Part shown: positions 26,375 through 37,281 of the stretch, one piece after another
Numbering within the stretch: position 1 is the stretch's first letter
How the letters are laid out: each line of letters starts with the position of its first letter
Origin: CAWVWD01 sp965662365
GTDB taxonomy: Bacteria; Bacteroidota; Bacteroidia; Chitinophagales; Saprospiraceae
Direction: 5' to 3'
Assembly: GCA_965662365.1 (NCBI GenBank)
Contig: CBFIHR010000003.1
Span: 1 to 64,000 of the forward strand
Length of the DNA: 64,000 bases
Translations under genes and position numbers: made by a program
The notes under the pieces: model-generated
The model's input: the letters and a program-made list of their open reading frames with translations, nothing else
The model's database searches: none
Told to the model about the DNA's origin: nothing

Positions 26375-29300
26375 ATGAAAAAAACCTTTACGAAAAACAT
26401 CTTTAAAGTAGGTTTTGGAATACTGATATTTCTACTAACTAATCACTTGAAGGCACAGAATATTCAAGTTACAAATACGGCTAATATCAGTTCTGCTTAC
26501 GATCCTATTACTTTGATTAGTAATGTATTTATCGGTCAAGGGATGGATATTGATACCATTATTTATGAAGGAGATCCACAGCAGGTTGGTTATTTTCAAA
26601 ATGGTGGTGCAGCAGTTGGTATTGCTGATGGTATTTTAATTACAAATGGTAATGCCGAAGATGCTCAAAACCCGAATACAGCAGGTGGAACAACGACCAA
26701 CTACGGGACGACAAATACGACGTCACCTTTGAGTACCGTGGTCGCAGGTGCTGGAAATGATATTGCACAATATACGATTGTTTTTACGCCGACTTCGAGT
26801 ACGTTAACTTTCAATTACGTCTTTGGTTCAGAAGAATATCCAGAATGGGTTGGTTCTGCTTTCAATGATGTTTTTGGATTCTTTATTAGTGGCCCGAATA
26901 ATACAGGACCATTTTCTAATATTGCATTATTACCAGGTTCAACGACACCAGTATCCATTAACAGTGTGAATGCTGGTTCAAATGCGTCTTATTATGTTAC
27001 AAATAATGGTACGCTTCACGAATATGATGCCACAACAACAGTGTTGACAGCAACGGCAAACGTTACTCCTTGTCAGCAATACACGATTATTTTAGCGATT
27101 AGTGATGTAGGAGATTGGTCTCTTGATTCAGGTGTATTTTTGGAAGGTGGAAGTTTTGAGGTAGATGGAATCGTAGCAACGCCAGTCACGCCAAGTCCCG
27201 ATACGGTTTTAGTTGAGGGTTGTGCTGCGGGTGTAATGGAGTTTAGTTTAAATGCCGTAGCTTCTTCTTCTACGCCAATTACATATTCTGTTGGTGGAAC
27301 AGCAACAATGGGAATTGATTACGATAGTATTCCGATTTCAGGCGTTATTTCTCCAGGTCAATCTACATTTACGATTCCAATTATTCCATTAAATGATGGT
27401 GTCGCAGATGGTCAAGAATATATTGAGTTTATATTTAATACCAATCCTTGTACGGTTGATACCGTTAGAATTTATATAAAAGATAATGATCTTGTTACGA
27501 ATATAAACGATGCGTTTATATGTGCGGGAGATTCTGTCACTTTAGATGCAACCGCACCGGTGACGATTCCGCCACCCTATACTTTTATGCAGTCAGACAC
27601 TTTAACAACAATAGAGTTTGCTCAAGTACAATCAAATTTGAATGTTTCTGGATTTCCATTCCCACAAGTGACCGCCGGAATGATAGAATCGGTTTGCTTA
27701 GATATTACACATATTAGTCCTGCAGATTTAGATATTTTCTTATTAGCACCCGATGGAAGTTTCTTAGAATTAACGACAGATAACGGACAGATTGGGAATA
27801 ATTTTGGGCAGGCGTGTTTTACTGCAAATCCTACTGACCCCAATATTAATGGGTCAAATAGTCCATTTTCGGGAACCTATCAGCCAGAGGGTTTTTGGCA
27901 ATTTTTGTATGGTGCACCCGTCAATGGAACTTGGCAGCTTTTGGTCACCGATGATGCGGCTTTTTTAGATGGAACAATCAACAGCTGGTCCATCAACTTT
28001 GCTCCAATTTATGATTTACAATATTCATGGACACCAACGACAAATATCAATTATGTTGACTCGCCAGTCGTTGTCGTCAGTCCGCCTGTAACAACGGATT
28101 ACATTGTTGATATAACAGATACGTATGGTTGTGTCGTTTCGGATACTGCAACAATTACGGTGGATAATCAAATACCTGCACCGATTATTTCTTGTGGGAA
28201 TATTAATAATTCGTCACTTGAATTTGTTTGGCAACCAATTACAAACGTAACCGCTTACGAAGTAAATGTAAACGGAACTGGTTGGGTTCCTGCTAATGGT
28301 ACACTTTCGCATTTGGTGACAGGTTTACCTTCTTTAACGACGGTAACAATCGAAGTACGTGCGATTGCTCCACTTAATTCAATTTGTACTTTACCGCCAT
28401 TAATCGGTACGCATAGTTGTACCACGACTTCTTGTGCTTTGACGACAAATATCCTTTCACAGACAGACGTCACTTGTTTTGGTGGAACAGATGGCTCCGT
28501 CACCATTGATATACCAGCAGGCGTGCCGCCTTATTCTCATACGATGAATGGAGGAACACCACAAACCAGTACTACTTTCAGTAACTTAGCAGTAGGCAGT
28601 TATACAATTGTTTCAACTGATTCCATTAATTGTCAAACCACATTAAATGTACTTATCAGCGAACCGACCGAAGTTACGGGAACAATAGCTACAACAGACG
28701 TAAGTTGTAACGGTGGAAATGATGGAACAGCAACAATAACACCTTCTGGTGGAGCAAATACAACTTATACTTACAGTTGGAGTACAACGCCAATGCAGAC
28801 AACACAAACAGCTACAGGTTTATCCGCAGGAACATATTTTGTAACCATATCAGATGCTAATAGCTGTACCGGAATTGCCGATACAACGATTATCGAACCG
28901 ACACTTTTGACAGTTTCTATGGATTCGATAGCGGCATTATGTAATGGTGGAAACGATGGTCAAGCCATCGCAACACCAGCCGGCGGAATAGCTCCTTACA
29001 CTTATACTTGGTCACATGATGCAACTCTAAACAGCGATACAGCAAGTGCATTAAGCACCGGAACTTATACCGTAACGGTAACAGATGCCAATATGTGTAC
29101 AACGACAGGAACCGTTATTATTAACGAGCCAACGGCAATTACTTTGTCAACAACATCAACCGATGCCACTTGTAACAGTTCGGGTGACGGAACCGCAACC
29201 GTAACAGCAACCGGTGGAACACCTGGTTATACGTACCTTTGGGACGCAAACGCAGCGAATCAAATAACGTCAACCGCAAATGGCTTAAATCAAGGAACAT

Positions 29301-32300
29301 TTATCGTCAACGTAACAGACGGCAATGGCTGTATTGAAACAGCAACAGCAACGGTCAACGTACCTTCGCCAATTGTTTTATCCATGGCAAGTACGGATTT
29401 ATCTTGTTTTGGTGCGTCCGATGGAACGGCAACCGTAACAGCAACTGGCGGAGCAGGAAACTATACTTACGCCTGGAATACAACTCCAACTCAAACCACT
29501 CAAACGGCTACTGGCTTATCAGCCGGAACAACGATTGTCACCGTAACAGATGCCAACGGTTGTTTTGATACGGCTCAAGCACAAATCACTGGTCAAGTAG
29601 TGATGACAATTGGATTTACCACAACTGATGTCAGTTGTAATAATGGAAATGACGGAACAGCAACGGTTAATATTACTAATGGTAATTCACCGTTTAATTA
29701 TACCTGGAATACGAACACACCACAAACAACTCAAACGGCTACAACTTTAACAACAGGAACTTACACCGTAACGATTGTTGATAACATCGGTTGTATCGGA
29801 ATAGATAGTACAACGGTAAATGAGCCAACAGCTTTGACTTCCACTACCAGCTCTACCATCTTAGATTGTTCTGGAGATGGAACAGGAACTGCAACGGTGA
29901 CCGTCGGAGGTGGAACTTCAGGATATACTTATAATTGGAGTACAACGCCAGCTCAAACGACTCAAACCGCTACTGGTTTGCAAGCCGGAACTTACTTTGT
30001 GACTTCAACGGATGCGAACATGTGTACCATTATTGACACTGTAACAGTTACAGAACCGACACCGATTATCTTAACGATGTCTAACTCAAACGTAAGTTGT
30101 AATGGTGCGAACGACGGAACAGTAAGTGTTACAGCAATCGGTGGAACTGGGGTTTATACTTACAACTGGAATACAATACCGGCTCAAACGACTCAAACCG
30201 CCAACAGTTTAAGCGGTGGCTTATATGAAGTGACCGTTACAGATGCAAATTTATGTACGGCTACTGATACGGTTTCAATTTACGAACCACCTTTGATCAC
30301 CTACACAACTGCTTCTACAAATGTGAGTTGTTTTGGTGGAAATGATGGAACAATCACAATTACGAATACGACCGTTCCGTCAACTGTCGGGATCCAATAT
30401 TCAATCGATGGCGGAACAACATTTCAAGCAACGAATACATTCACAGGTCTGACGGCGGGAACATACACACCAGTCTGTAGTTTCTCAAATGGAAATTGTC
30501 CAATTACAGAAACAGACATTGTTATTACTCAACCAGATTCTATCACCTTAACAACCACATCAACAGATATTACTTGTAACGGTGTAAATGATGGAACGGC
30601 AACAGCAACAGCTTCTGGTGGAACTGGCGTACTAACTTACGCTTGGAGTACAACACCTGTACAGACAACAGCAAATATTACTAACTTAGCAGCAGGAACT
30701 TATTTTGTAACGGTGACCGATAATAATCTGTGTTCAACGGTCGATTCTGTAACAATTGCAGAACCTTTAGCAATAACTTATGCAACAACACCAACGAATT
30801 TATCCTGTAATAATGATAATTCAGGAAGCATCGTTTTGACTGCTTCTGGTGGAACAGGAACATTGACTTACAACTGGTCAAATAATGAAACAACTGCTAC
30901 CATTTCCAACTTAGCAGCAGGAACGTATATTTTTACAATAACCGATGCATCTAACTGTTTTGTAATCGATAGTACAACTATTACAGAACCGACTGTTTTA
31001 ACGTCTTCGACAACTTCGACTGATATTTCATGCTTTAGTGCGAATGATGGAACGGGAACTGTAACTCCAGCAGGTGGCACAACACCTTACACCTATCTTT
31101 GGTCAAACGGAATGAGCGGAGCGACAGCAACAGGTTTAAGTGTAGGAACAGCTTATGTTACGATTACCGATGCGAACTTATGTACAACAATTGATTCGGT
31201 AATTATCATAGAACCAACACAAATTATTACAAATGTCACGGGAACAGATGCAACTTGCAACGGCTTAACAGACGGAACAGCAATTATCATCGCAACTGGT
31301 GGTGTTCCAAACTACACCTACACTTGGGATGGAGTTTTGGCAACAGACACGGTTACCAACTTAGGAGCTGGTTGGCATTATGTTTTAGTAACAGATGCAA
31401 CAGGTTGTACAACTTTAGATAGTATTTTAACAAATGAACCAGCACCGATTATTTTATCAACTTCTATGACTTCAGTGTCTTGTAGTGGTGGAAATGACGG
31501 AACGGCAACCGTCACTGCAACTGGTGGAGCTGGTGGATTTTCTTATCAATGGAATACGTCGCCAGCACAATTCACGGCAACAGCGACCAACTTAACAACA
31601 GGAACATTTATCGTTACAGTAACGGATGCTAATGGTTGTTTTAATGTAGATAGCATTGTCGTCACAACGCCGAATCCGTTAGTAAATGTACTATCTGAAA
31701 CGAATGTAGATTGTTTTGGAGCGTCAACGGGTTCAATTTCAACTGCAACAACAGGAGGCGTTTCGCCTTACACTTACGCTTGGAGCAATGGAGCGACGAC
31801 ACCAAATCTGATTAATATTCCTGCCGGAATTTATACCGTGACCATTACAGATGCAAATGGCTGTAATATCGACCAGACAATTGATATAATTCAACCTGCA
31901 GCTCCTATTATGATTACTTTAGACAAAATAGATGTCAAATGTAATGGAGTAGCAGACGGAATTGCAACGGCTAACGTCACCGGTGGAACAGCACCTTATC
32001 AATACAGTTGGAACACGACACCACAACAAGTTACACCTGTCGCAGCAGGTTTGCCTGCCGGAACTTACACCGTGACCGTAACCGATGCTAACGGTTGTCA
32101 GCAGGTCGCTTCGATTGCTATTTTACAACCAACAAACATTACAGCAACAATTTCAGAACAAGGAGCAAGTTGTTTTGGTGGAACAGATGGAACAGCGACC
32201 GTTGTTGCAAATGGCGGAACGCCTGGTTATAACTATGTTTGGAATACTGTTCCGCAGCAAGTCGGAACAACAGCAACAAATCTAACCGGTGGACAATCTT

Positions 32301-33607
32301 ACACGGTAACCGTTACTGATTCCTCAGGTTGTTCAATTACGCAAAACATCACGATTACACAACCAGCTGAAATCACTTTAACAACGACACAAACCGATAT
32401 TACATGTAACGGATTTACAGATGGAACGGCTACTGTTTTGCCGACAGGCGGAACACCAAGCTACACCTACTTATGGGACGCTAACGCCAATAATCAAACA
32501 ACCGATATGGCGACTAACTTAGGTTTAGGCGGTTACAGCGTAACAGTAACTGACGCTAACGGTTGTACAGCGACAACTACCGTGACGATTGTCGAGCCGA
32601 ATCCGTTATTCATGAATTTGAATAAAACAGATGTTTTATGTAAAGGTGAAGCAACTGGTACTGCATTGGCAACTTTCTCAGGAGGAAGCGAGCCGTATTC
32701 GCCAATTTGGAGTTATAATAACACCGCAGCAAATAACATCAATAATTTACCAGCAGGAACGTATTATTTAACTTTAACCGATGGAAATAGCTGTCAATTA
32801 ACAGATTCCATAACAGTAGAAGAACCAACCGATAGTTTAGCATTATCGACTGAAACGGTAGATAATTTATGTTTTGGTGATAGAGATGGCGAAATTCGTA
32901 TCAACGGTACGGGCGGAACATATCCGTATCAATTCAGTTTAGATGGTCAGAGTTATTCTAATAGTAATCGCTTTGTTGGTTTAGAGGCTGATAATTATAC
33001 AATTTTCGTTCGTGATGCTAATGGCTGTTTATACAATGAAGATATAACAATTACGCAGCCTGATGAATTTACGATTGAAGCAATTAACGACTTAGATATT
33101 GAATTTGGCGATGCCGCAGTCTTAGATGTGACAGCGAGCAACGGAGCAAACCCAATCATGTACGTTTGGACACCAGCCGCATTTTTGAGTTGTAGTGATT
33201 GTCAATCACCAGTAGCGGATAGCTTATCTGTCGATACTTACTTTGAGGTATTTGCAACAGATAACAACGGTTGTACCGCTGAGTCTGGCATGTACGTACG
33301 AGTAAATACCCCTCGTTATGTCTTTATTGCGAATGGTTTTACACCAAATGATGATGGCAATAATGACGTACTTTATGTGCAAGGCGGACGAGGAACCGTA
33401 GAAGTCTTATCTTTCCAAGTCTTCGACCGTTGGGGCGAGTTGGTTTACCAAACAATGAACTCACCTTTAAATGATGAAAACTTCGGTTGGGACGGAACAT
33501 ACAAAGGACAAGATATGAACGGCGGCGTTTTCGTTTGGGCAGTAGAAGTTTTATTTGAAGATGGAAAAACGGTAACTTATAAAGGCAGTACCGTTTTAAT
33601 TAGATAG
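26375..33607 (+). CDS. Giant SprB-repeat T9SS surface adhesin
   Basis: A 2410-residue secreted protein. After a signal peptide (cut near LKAQN) come a choice-of-anchor L domain (about residues 50-268, with FNYVFGSEEYPEWVGSAFND), a Calx-beta-like domain (about 277-370), a proprotein-convertase P-type domain (about 437-543, SPADLDIFLLAPDG and NGTWQLLVTDDA), a PKD-like unit and an FN3-like unit (to about 682). Then 20 SprB-type repeats of about 75 residues follow (about 690-2240; core SCNGGNDGTATV, then YTYxW and AGTYTVTVTDANxC). The last 100 residues are a gliding-motility-associated type B sorting domain (FIANGFTPNDDGNNDVL, FDRWGELVY, WDGTYKGQDMNGGVFVW). It is probably exported by T9SS and carried on the cell surface, in adhesion or gliding. 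Two tandem terminators follow. Confidence 0.92.
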   Translation: MKKTFTKNIFKVGFGILIFLLTNHLKAQNIQVTNTANISSAYDPITLISNVFIGQGMDIDTIIYEGDPQQVGYFQNGGAAVGIADGILITNGNAEDAQNPNTAGGTTTNYGTTNTTSPLSTVVAGAGNDIAQYTIVFTPTSSTLTFNYVFGSEEYPEWVGSAFNDVFGFFISGPNNTGPFSNIALLPGSTTPVSINSVNAGSNASYYVTNNGTLHEYDATTTVLTATANVTPCQQYTIILAISDVGDWSLDSGVFLEGGSFEVDGIVATPVTPSPDTVLVEGCAAGVMEFSLNAVASSSTPITYSVGGTATMGIDYDSIPISGVISPGQSTFTIPIIPLNDGVADGQEYIEFIFNTNPCTVDTVRIYIKDNDLVTNINDAFICAGDSVTLDATAPVTIPPPYTFMQSDTLTTIEFAQVQSNLNVSGFPFPQVTAGMIESVCLDITHISPADLDIFLLAPDGSFLELTTDNGQIGNNFGQACFTANPTDPNINGSNSPFSGTYQPEGFWQFLYGAPVNGTWQLLVTDDAAFLDGTINSWSINFAPIYDLQYSWTPTTNINYVDSPVVVVSPPVTTDYIVDITDTYGCVVSDTATITVDNQIPAPIISCGNINNSSLEFVWQPITNVTAYEVNVNGTGWVPANGTLSHLVTGLPSLTTVTIEVRAIAPLNSICTLPPLIGTHSCTTTSCALTTNILSQTDVTCFGGTDGSVTIDIPAGVPPYSHTMNGGTPQTSTTFSNLAVGSYTIVSTDSINCQTTLNVLISEPTEVTGTIATTDVSCNGGNDGTATITPSGGANTTYTYSWSTTPMQTTQTATGLSAGTYFVTISDANSCTGIADTTIIEPTLLTVSMDSIAALCNGGNDGQAIATPAGGIAPYTYTWSHDATLNSDTASALSTGTYTVTVTDANMCTTTGTVIINEPTAITLSTTSTDATCNSSGDGTATVTATGGTPGYTYLWDANAANQITSTANGLNQGTFIVNVTDGNGCIETATATVNVPSPIVLSMASTDLSCFGASDGTATVTATGGAGNYTYAWNTTPTQTTQTATGLSAGTTIVTVTDANGCFDTAQAQITGQVVMTIGFTTTDVSCNNGNDGTATVNITNGNSPFNYTWNTNTPQTTQTATTLTTGTYTVTIVDNIGCIGIDSTTVNEPTALTSTTSSTILDCSGDGTGTATVTVGGGTSGYTYNWSTTPAQTTQTATGLQAGTYFVTSTDANMCTIIDTVTVTEPTPIILTMSNSNVSCNGANDGTVSVTAIGGTGVYTYNWNTIPAQTTQTANSLSGGLYEVTVTDANLCTATDTVSIYEPPLITYTTASTNVSCFGGNDGTITITNTTVPSTVGIQYSIDGGTTFQATNTFTGLTAGTYTPVCSFSNGNCPITETDIVITQPDSITLTTTSTDITCNGVNDGTATATASGGTGVLTYAWSTTPVQTTANITNLAAGTYFVTVTDNNLCSTVDSVTIAEPLAITYATTPTNLSCNNDNSGSIVLTASGGTGTLTYNWSNNETTATISNLAAGTYIFTITDASNCFVIDSTTITEPTVLTSSTTSTDISCFSANDGTGTVTPAGGTTPYTYLWSNGMSGATATGLSVGTAYVTITDANLCTTIDSVIIIEPTQIITNVTGTDATCNGLTDGTAIIIATGGVPNYTYTWDGVLATDTVTNLGAGWHYVLVTDATGCTTLDSILTNEPAPIILSTSMTSVSCSGGNDGTATVTATGGAGGFSYQWNTSPAQFTATATNLTTGTFIVTVTDANGCFNVDSIVVTTPNPLVNVLSETNVDCFGASTGSISTATTGGVSPYTYAWSNGATTPNLINIPAGIYTVTITDANGCNIDQTIDIIQPAAPIMITLDKIDVKCNGVADGIATANVTGGTAPYQYSWNTTPQQVTPVAAGLPAGTYTVTVTDANGCQQVASIAILQPTNITATISEQGASCFGGTDGTATVVANGGTPGYNYVWNTVPQQVGTTATNLTGGQSYTVTVTDSSGCSITQNITITQPAEITLTTTQTDITCNGFTDGTATVLPTGGTPSYTYLWDANANNQTTDMATNLGLGGYSVTVTDANGCTATTTVTIVEPNPLFMNLNKTDVLCKGEATGTALATFSGGSEPYSPIWSYNNTAANNINNLPAGTYYLTLTDGNSCQLTDSITVEEPTDSLALSTETVDNLCFGDRDGEIRINGTGGTYPYQFSLDGQSYSNSNRFVGLEADNYTIFVRDANGCLYNEDITITQPDEFTIEAINDLDIEFGDAAVLDVTASNGANPIMYVWTPAAFLSCSDCQSPVADSLSVDTYFEVFATDNNGCTAESGMYVRVNTPRYVFIANGFTPNDDGNNDVLYVQGGRGTVEVLSFQVFDRWGELVYQTMNSPLNDENFGWDGTYKGQDMNGGVFVWAVEVLFEDGKTVTYKGSTVLIR

Positions 33608-33627
33608 ACGCATTAAATAAACAAATC

Positions 33628-33660
33628 AGATAGAAGGCATTTTAAAAATGTCTTCTATCT
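33628..33660 (+). terminator. First terminator after the 2410-aa adhesin
   Basis: Arms 33628-33643 and 33645-33660 pair over 16 positions with one G-U, carrying the same AAGGCATTTT core seen at 11105 and 20172, and are followed by TTTAC. Confidence 0.75.
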
Positions 33661-33684
33661 TTACTTAAAGATTATTAATAAATT

Positions 33685-33722
33685 ACAAAAATCCGCACCC
33701 AAAGATGAGTGTGGATTTTTGT
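33685..33722 (+). terminator. Second terminator after the 2410-aa adhesin
   Basis: ACAAAAATCCGCAC (33685-33698) pairs with GTGTGGATTTTTGT (33709-33722) with one wobble and a 10-base loop. The T5 run lies inside the 3' arm. The rest of the gap to 34054 holds no gene that I can support. Confidence 0.65.
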
Positions 33723-34054
33723 ATATTCTCCAGTATTTTCCCTTTAATTCTATCTTGACAATGTTATCTCTTAAAAAGTCGTCACTTCATTTTGATACAA
33801 AAAAAATGCAAAAAACTTTTTCGATATCAAGTATTAAAACGAAAAATGGTAGGGATTGGCTCGTCAATCAATCATTTTTCCTCTTCGGAATTACCACAAA
33901 CACGGAATGAATACAGAATAATGTTATAAAATATGTGATTTCGGTGCTGTTATCGCTTGATTCCTTAACAAACTGTTGCTAATTATCAAGAAAGTCAAAT
34001 ACTATGTAATCACTAAGTTTTTTTAGTATATTCGCTGTCTTATAAATCAAAATC

Positions 34055-36949
34055 ATGAAGACGACCGTTACGATAATTACCAGTATATTTTTGATGTTCT
34101 TATCTATTATTGAGATAGCCGCTCAAAGTAATATTGGTTTGCCTATCATTAAAAATTATCTAAAAGAAACGTATCAAGGTGGTTTACAAACATGGGACAT
34201 TCAGCAAGATAAGACGGGCCGACTGTACTTTGCAAATAATGACGGTTTATTAATATTTGATGGGACAAATTGGCAAAAAATAAAAGTTAGAAATAACACA
34301 ATTGTTCGTTCATTGCTTATTGATAATGAACGAATTTATGCTGGTTCGCAAGGTGATTTTGGTTATTTCTCACCAGATAAAACGGGAACGTTACAGTATT
34401 TTTCATTAAAAAAATTGTTAACATCAGAAGAACAAAACTTTGCGGATGTTTGGGATATTGTAAAATATCAGAAAGAGATTTATATAAGAACGACGAATAA
34501 AATACTAAAATACTCGCCTCAAAAAGAAACGATTCAAGTTATTCAACACAAAAAAACTTTTGAATATTTAACGCAAATAAAAAATGCCGTTTATTTTCAT
34601 AACAATCAAGATGGAATCACTAAAATCGTTAAATCAACATCAACATCACTCCCTAATACAAGCTCCCTGAAAAGTTCTATTATTACGACAATTACGGCAT
34701 TGAACGACAGTACTTTATTAATTTCAACGCTAAAAAATGGATTGTATAAATACTCGAATAATACGTTAACAAAATGGGAAATTAATCCAATTATTGAGCA
34801 GAATCGTATTAATTCGGTGGTAAAAATCAATGATGCAGAAATTGCTATCGGTACATTAAGTGGCGGTTTATTTATCTTGGATTTGTCGGGTCGAATTATG
34901 CGTCAAATCGATGTCGGACACGGCTTGCAGAGTAACGATATTTTAGATATTTATAAAGATGGTAACGGTAATTTGTGGTTAGCATTAAGCAATGGAATTG
35001 ATTATGTCGAAATCAATTCACCTTTCTCCATTATCGAACCTGACGGCAACTCGAGAGGTACGGGCTACGATATCAAAATTCATAATAAACATATTTATTT
35101 TGGTACATCAAATGGCTTGTACACAACTGAATGGAAAACGTATTATAACCCTTTTCAGAATAAACAATTCGAGTTAATTCCAAATACCAAAGGTCAGGTC
35201 TGGAGTCTGGATATTCACAAAGGAGAATTACTTTTAGGGCATCATGAAGGCACATTTCGGATAGACGCTAAACAGGCCACAAAACTTTCCTCCTTACCCG
35301 GAACATGGACTTCTATTCCGCTACAAAACACTGATAATCAACTATTAGAAGGAAACTATAACGGTCTTAATTTATATCAATTTGAAAATAATCACTGGCA
35401 ATTTAAGCAAAAAATTGATGACATGATTGACGAATCCTGTCGGATTATGGCTCAAGATGCTGATGGAAATATCTGGATTGGACATCCTTATCGAGGCGTT
35501 TATAAAGTACGGTTAGATGCTAAGCGAAAGCGAGTAAAAGATATAAAATTGTACAACTCAAAAGATGGTTTTCCCTCTGATTATATTCTTGTTTTTAAGA
35601 TTGGTGATGCCGTTATTTTTACCTCAGACTCGGGGGTTTATGAGTACAATAAGCAGCAAGATAAGTTTGGATTATCTACAAAATGGACAGAATTTATCGA
35701 CTCGACAAGTCAAGTTCAGTTATTAATCGAAGATAAAAACGAGAATATTTGGTTTGTAATTAATGATAAAGTAGGTGTTTTTTGGTCAACGGATTTGGGA
35801 GTAGAAAAGAAATTAAAAAAACAACTCTTTCCTCAATTAAGTAATCGTTTGGTCGGTGGGTTTGAGTTGATTTATCCTTATGATAACGAGAATGTTTTTT
35901 TCCCGTTAGAACGAGGTTTTATGCACTTCAACCCAAAAAAATATGATCAAAAAGATAGTCATTTCAATGTGCATCTAAAAAGTGTGACGTTAGATGATTC
36001 TAAAATAGTTTTTGGAGGTTGGCAAACAGTCAAATGGAAAATACCCGAATTCAAAGTCTATCAAAATTCTTTTACTTTCACTTATGGCGCTTCGGATTTT
36101 AGTAATTTACAACATACAACCTACCAGTACTATCTGGAAGGTTTAGAAGAAAATTGGTCGCATTGGACGACCAAAACAATCAAAGAATATACAAACCTTA
36201 ACCCTGGAACCTATACGTTCAAAATCAAGGCTAAGAATGCGAATAATCAAGAAACAACAATTAGAACATTTCAATTCATCATTTCTCCACCATGGTATAA
36301 CTCCTTCGTTGCCAAGTCTTTATATTTAATTATTGGGCTTAGTATTTTGATCGGCTTGATTTTTATCCCTCGCCGACAATTTGAAAAAGAAAAGTCTATC
36401 CTTAAAGAAGAACAGGAAAAAACGCTACAAGAAAAAACAGCCGAGCATCAAAAAATATTAGAACAAACGGAGGCGGAAATTTCCAAATTACAACGAGATA
36501 AATTAGAGTCTGAAATTCGATTTAAGAATCAAGAGTTGGCCATCACAACCATGAACTTGGTACAAAAAGGAGAGTTTTTGCTCAAACTAAAAGAAGAACT
36601 TAATAAAATTTTAAACGATACGAACGAACCCAAAACGAAAAAGGCAATTCGAAAAACCATTAAATTGCTCAATCAAAACGCAGAACTCGACAAAGATTGG
36701 GAACAATTCGCTCAACACTTTGACCAAGTTCATGAGGATTTTCTCAAGCGACTTCGAGATACTTATCCGCAGCTTACGCCAAAAGATCAGCGTTTGTGTA
36801 CCTATTTGAAAATGAATCTTTCAACGAAAGAAATCGCTCCGTTGATGAATATTTCGGTGCGTGGCGTGGAAATTAGTCGCTATCGTTTGCGTAAGAAAAT
36901 AGAATTGCCAACGGAAACGAATTTAAACGAATTCATGATGAATTTTTAA
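34055..36949 (+). CDS. Membrane-anchored propeller sensor with LuxR-type HTH
   Basis: A 964-residue regulator. A signal peptide (ending EIAAQ) is followed by a two-component-regulator-type beta-propeller (to about residue 660, with repeated short units such as DGNGNLWLALSNGIDYV and DADGNIWIGHPYRGVY), a Y_Y_Y domain (about 672-745, ending FQFIISPPWY), one membrane helix (about 752-771), a long charged coiled coil, and a C-terminal helix-turn-helix (about 905-964; LTPKDQRLC, then LSTKEIAPLMNISVRGVEI). No histidine kinase or receiver domain is present, so the ligand-sensing periplasmic part would act directly on a cytoplasmic DNA-binding domain. It lies between two giant adhesin genes on the same strand and is a candidate regulator of them. 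Family known in Bacteroidota; target not proven. Confidence 0.9.
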   Translation: MKTTVTIITSIFLMFLSIIEIAAQSNIGLPIIKNYLKETYQGGLQTWDIQQDKTGRLYFANNDGLLIFDGTNWQKIKVRNNTIVRSLLIDNERIYAGSQGDFGYFSPDKTGTLQYFSLKKLLTSEEQNFADVWDIVKYQKEIYIRTTNKILKYSPQKETIQVIQHKKTFEYLTQIKNAVYFHNNQDGITKIVKSTSTSLPNTSSLKSSIITTITALNDSTLLISTLKNGLYKYSNNTLTKWEINPIIEQNRINSVVKINDAEIAIGTLSGGLFILDLSGRIMRQIDVGHGLQSNDILDIYKDGNGNLWLALSNGIDYVEINSPFSIIEPDGNSRGTGYDIKIHNKHIYFGTSNGLYTTEWKTYYNPFQNKQFELIPNTKGQVWSLDIHKGELLLGHHEGTFRIDAKQATKLSSLPGTWTSIPLQNTDNQLLEGNYNGLNLYQFENNHWQFKQKIDDMIDESCRIMAQDADGNIWIGHPYRGVYKVRLDAKRKRVKDIKLYNSKDGFPSDYILVFKIGDAVIFTSDSGVYEYNKQQDKFGLSTKWTEFIDSTSQVQLLIEDKNENIWFVINDKVGVFWSTDLGVEKKLKKQLFPQLSNRLVGGFELIYPYDNENVFFPLERGFMHFNPKKYDQKDSHFNVHLKSVTLDDSKIVFGGWQTVKWKIPEFKVYQNSFTFTYGASDFSNLQHTTYQYYLEGLEENWSHWTTKTIKEYTNLNPGTYTFKIKAKNANNQETTIRTFQFIISPPWYNSFVAKSLYLIIGLSILIGLIFIPRRQFEKEKSILKEEQEKTLQEKTAEHQKILEQTEAEISKLQRDKLESEIRFKNQELAITTMNLVQKGEFLLKLKEELNKILNDTNEPKTKKAIRKTIKLLNQNAELDKDWEQFAQHFDQVHEDFLKRLRDTYPQLTPKDQRLCTYLKMNLSTKEIAPLMNISVRGVEISRYRLRKKIELPTETNLNEFMMNF

Positions 36950-37281
36950 ATAAAATCTGATTGCAAATTACTAAAAATCGGTCAAATTCGGTGTACGTCT
37001 TGAGGCGGTCACAATACTGCGATACCAACACTTTCAACTTTAGAAAGGGAGTCATATAAAGTTGTACCTTTGAAAACTTGATGAAAATAAAAAATAACCT
37101 TACCTTTAAACTTATATTAAGGAAAATAGGATAGTAAAAAATTGATCAATTATACGATGACTGCCTCACAATCATCGCATAAAAAATTGATTATTCTCAC
37201 AAAAGGGCTACTTAATCGCCGAGTAATCGGAATTAACACATCATAAGTTTGAACCAATAATTTATACATAAATCATTCATA
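36950..37281 (+). other. Leader region of the second adhesin gene
   Basis: No gene in these 332 bases. A 10-bp palindrome ATTGATCAAT (37141-37150) and two copies of TAAAAAATTG (37135-37144 and 37180-37189) lie here; one copy of the same 10-mer also lies upstream of the first adhesin (26311-26320). In such AT-rich DNA this can be chance. Confidence 0.4.
37065..37072 (+). promoter_or_regulatory. Possible -7 box of the 2603-aa adhesin gene
   Basis: TACCTTTG matches TAnnTTTG exactly. No TTG lies at the usual distance upstream. Use of this box would give a leader of about 200 bases. Confidence 0.4.

Noticed and set aside
26375..33607. Regular repeats of about 225 bases resembling a repeat array
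   Set aside because: They are the coding form of SprB protein repeats in one open frame, diverged at the base level; there are no spacers, so not CRISPR.
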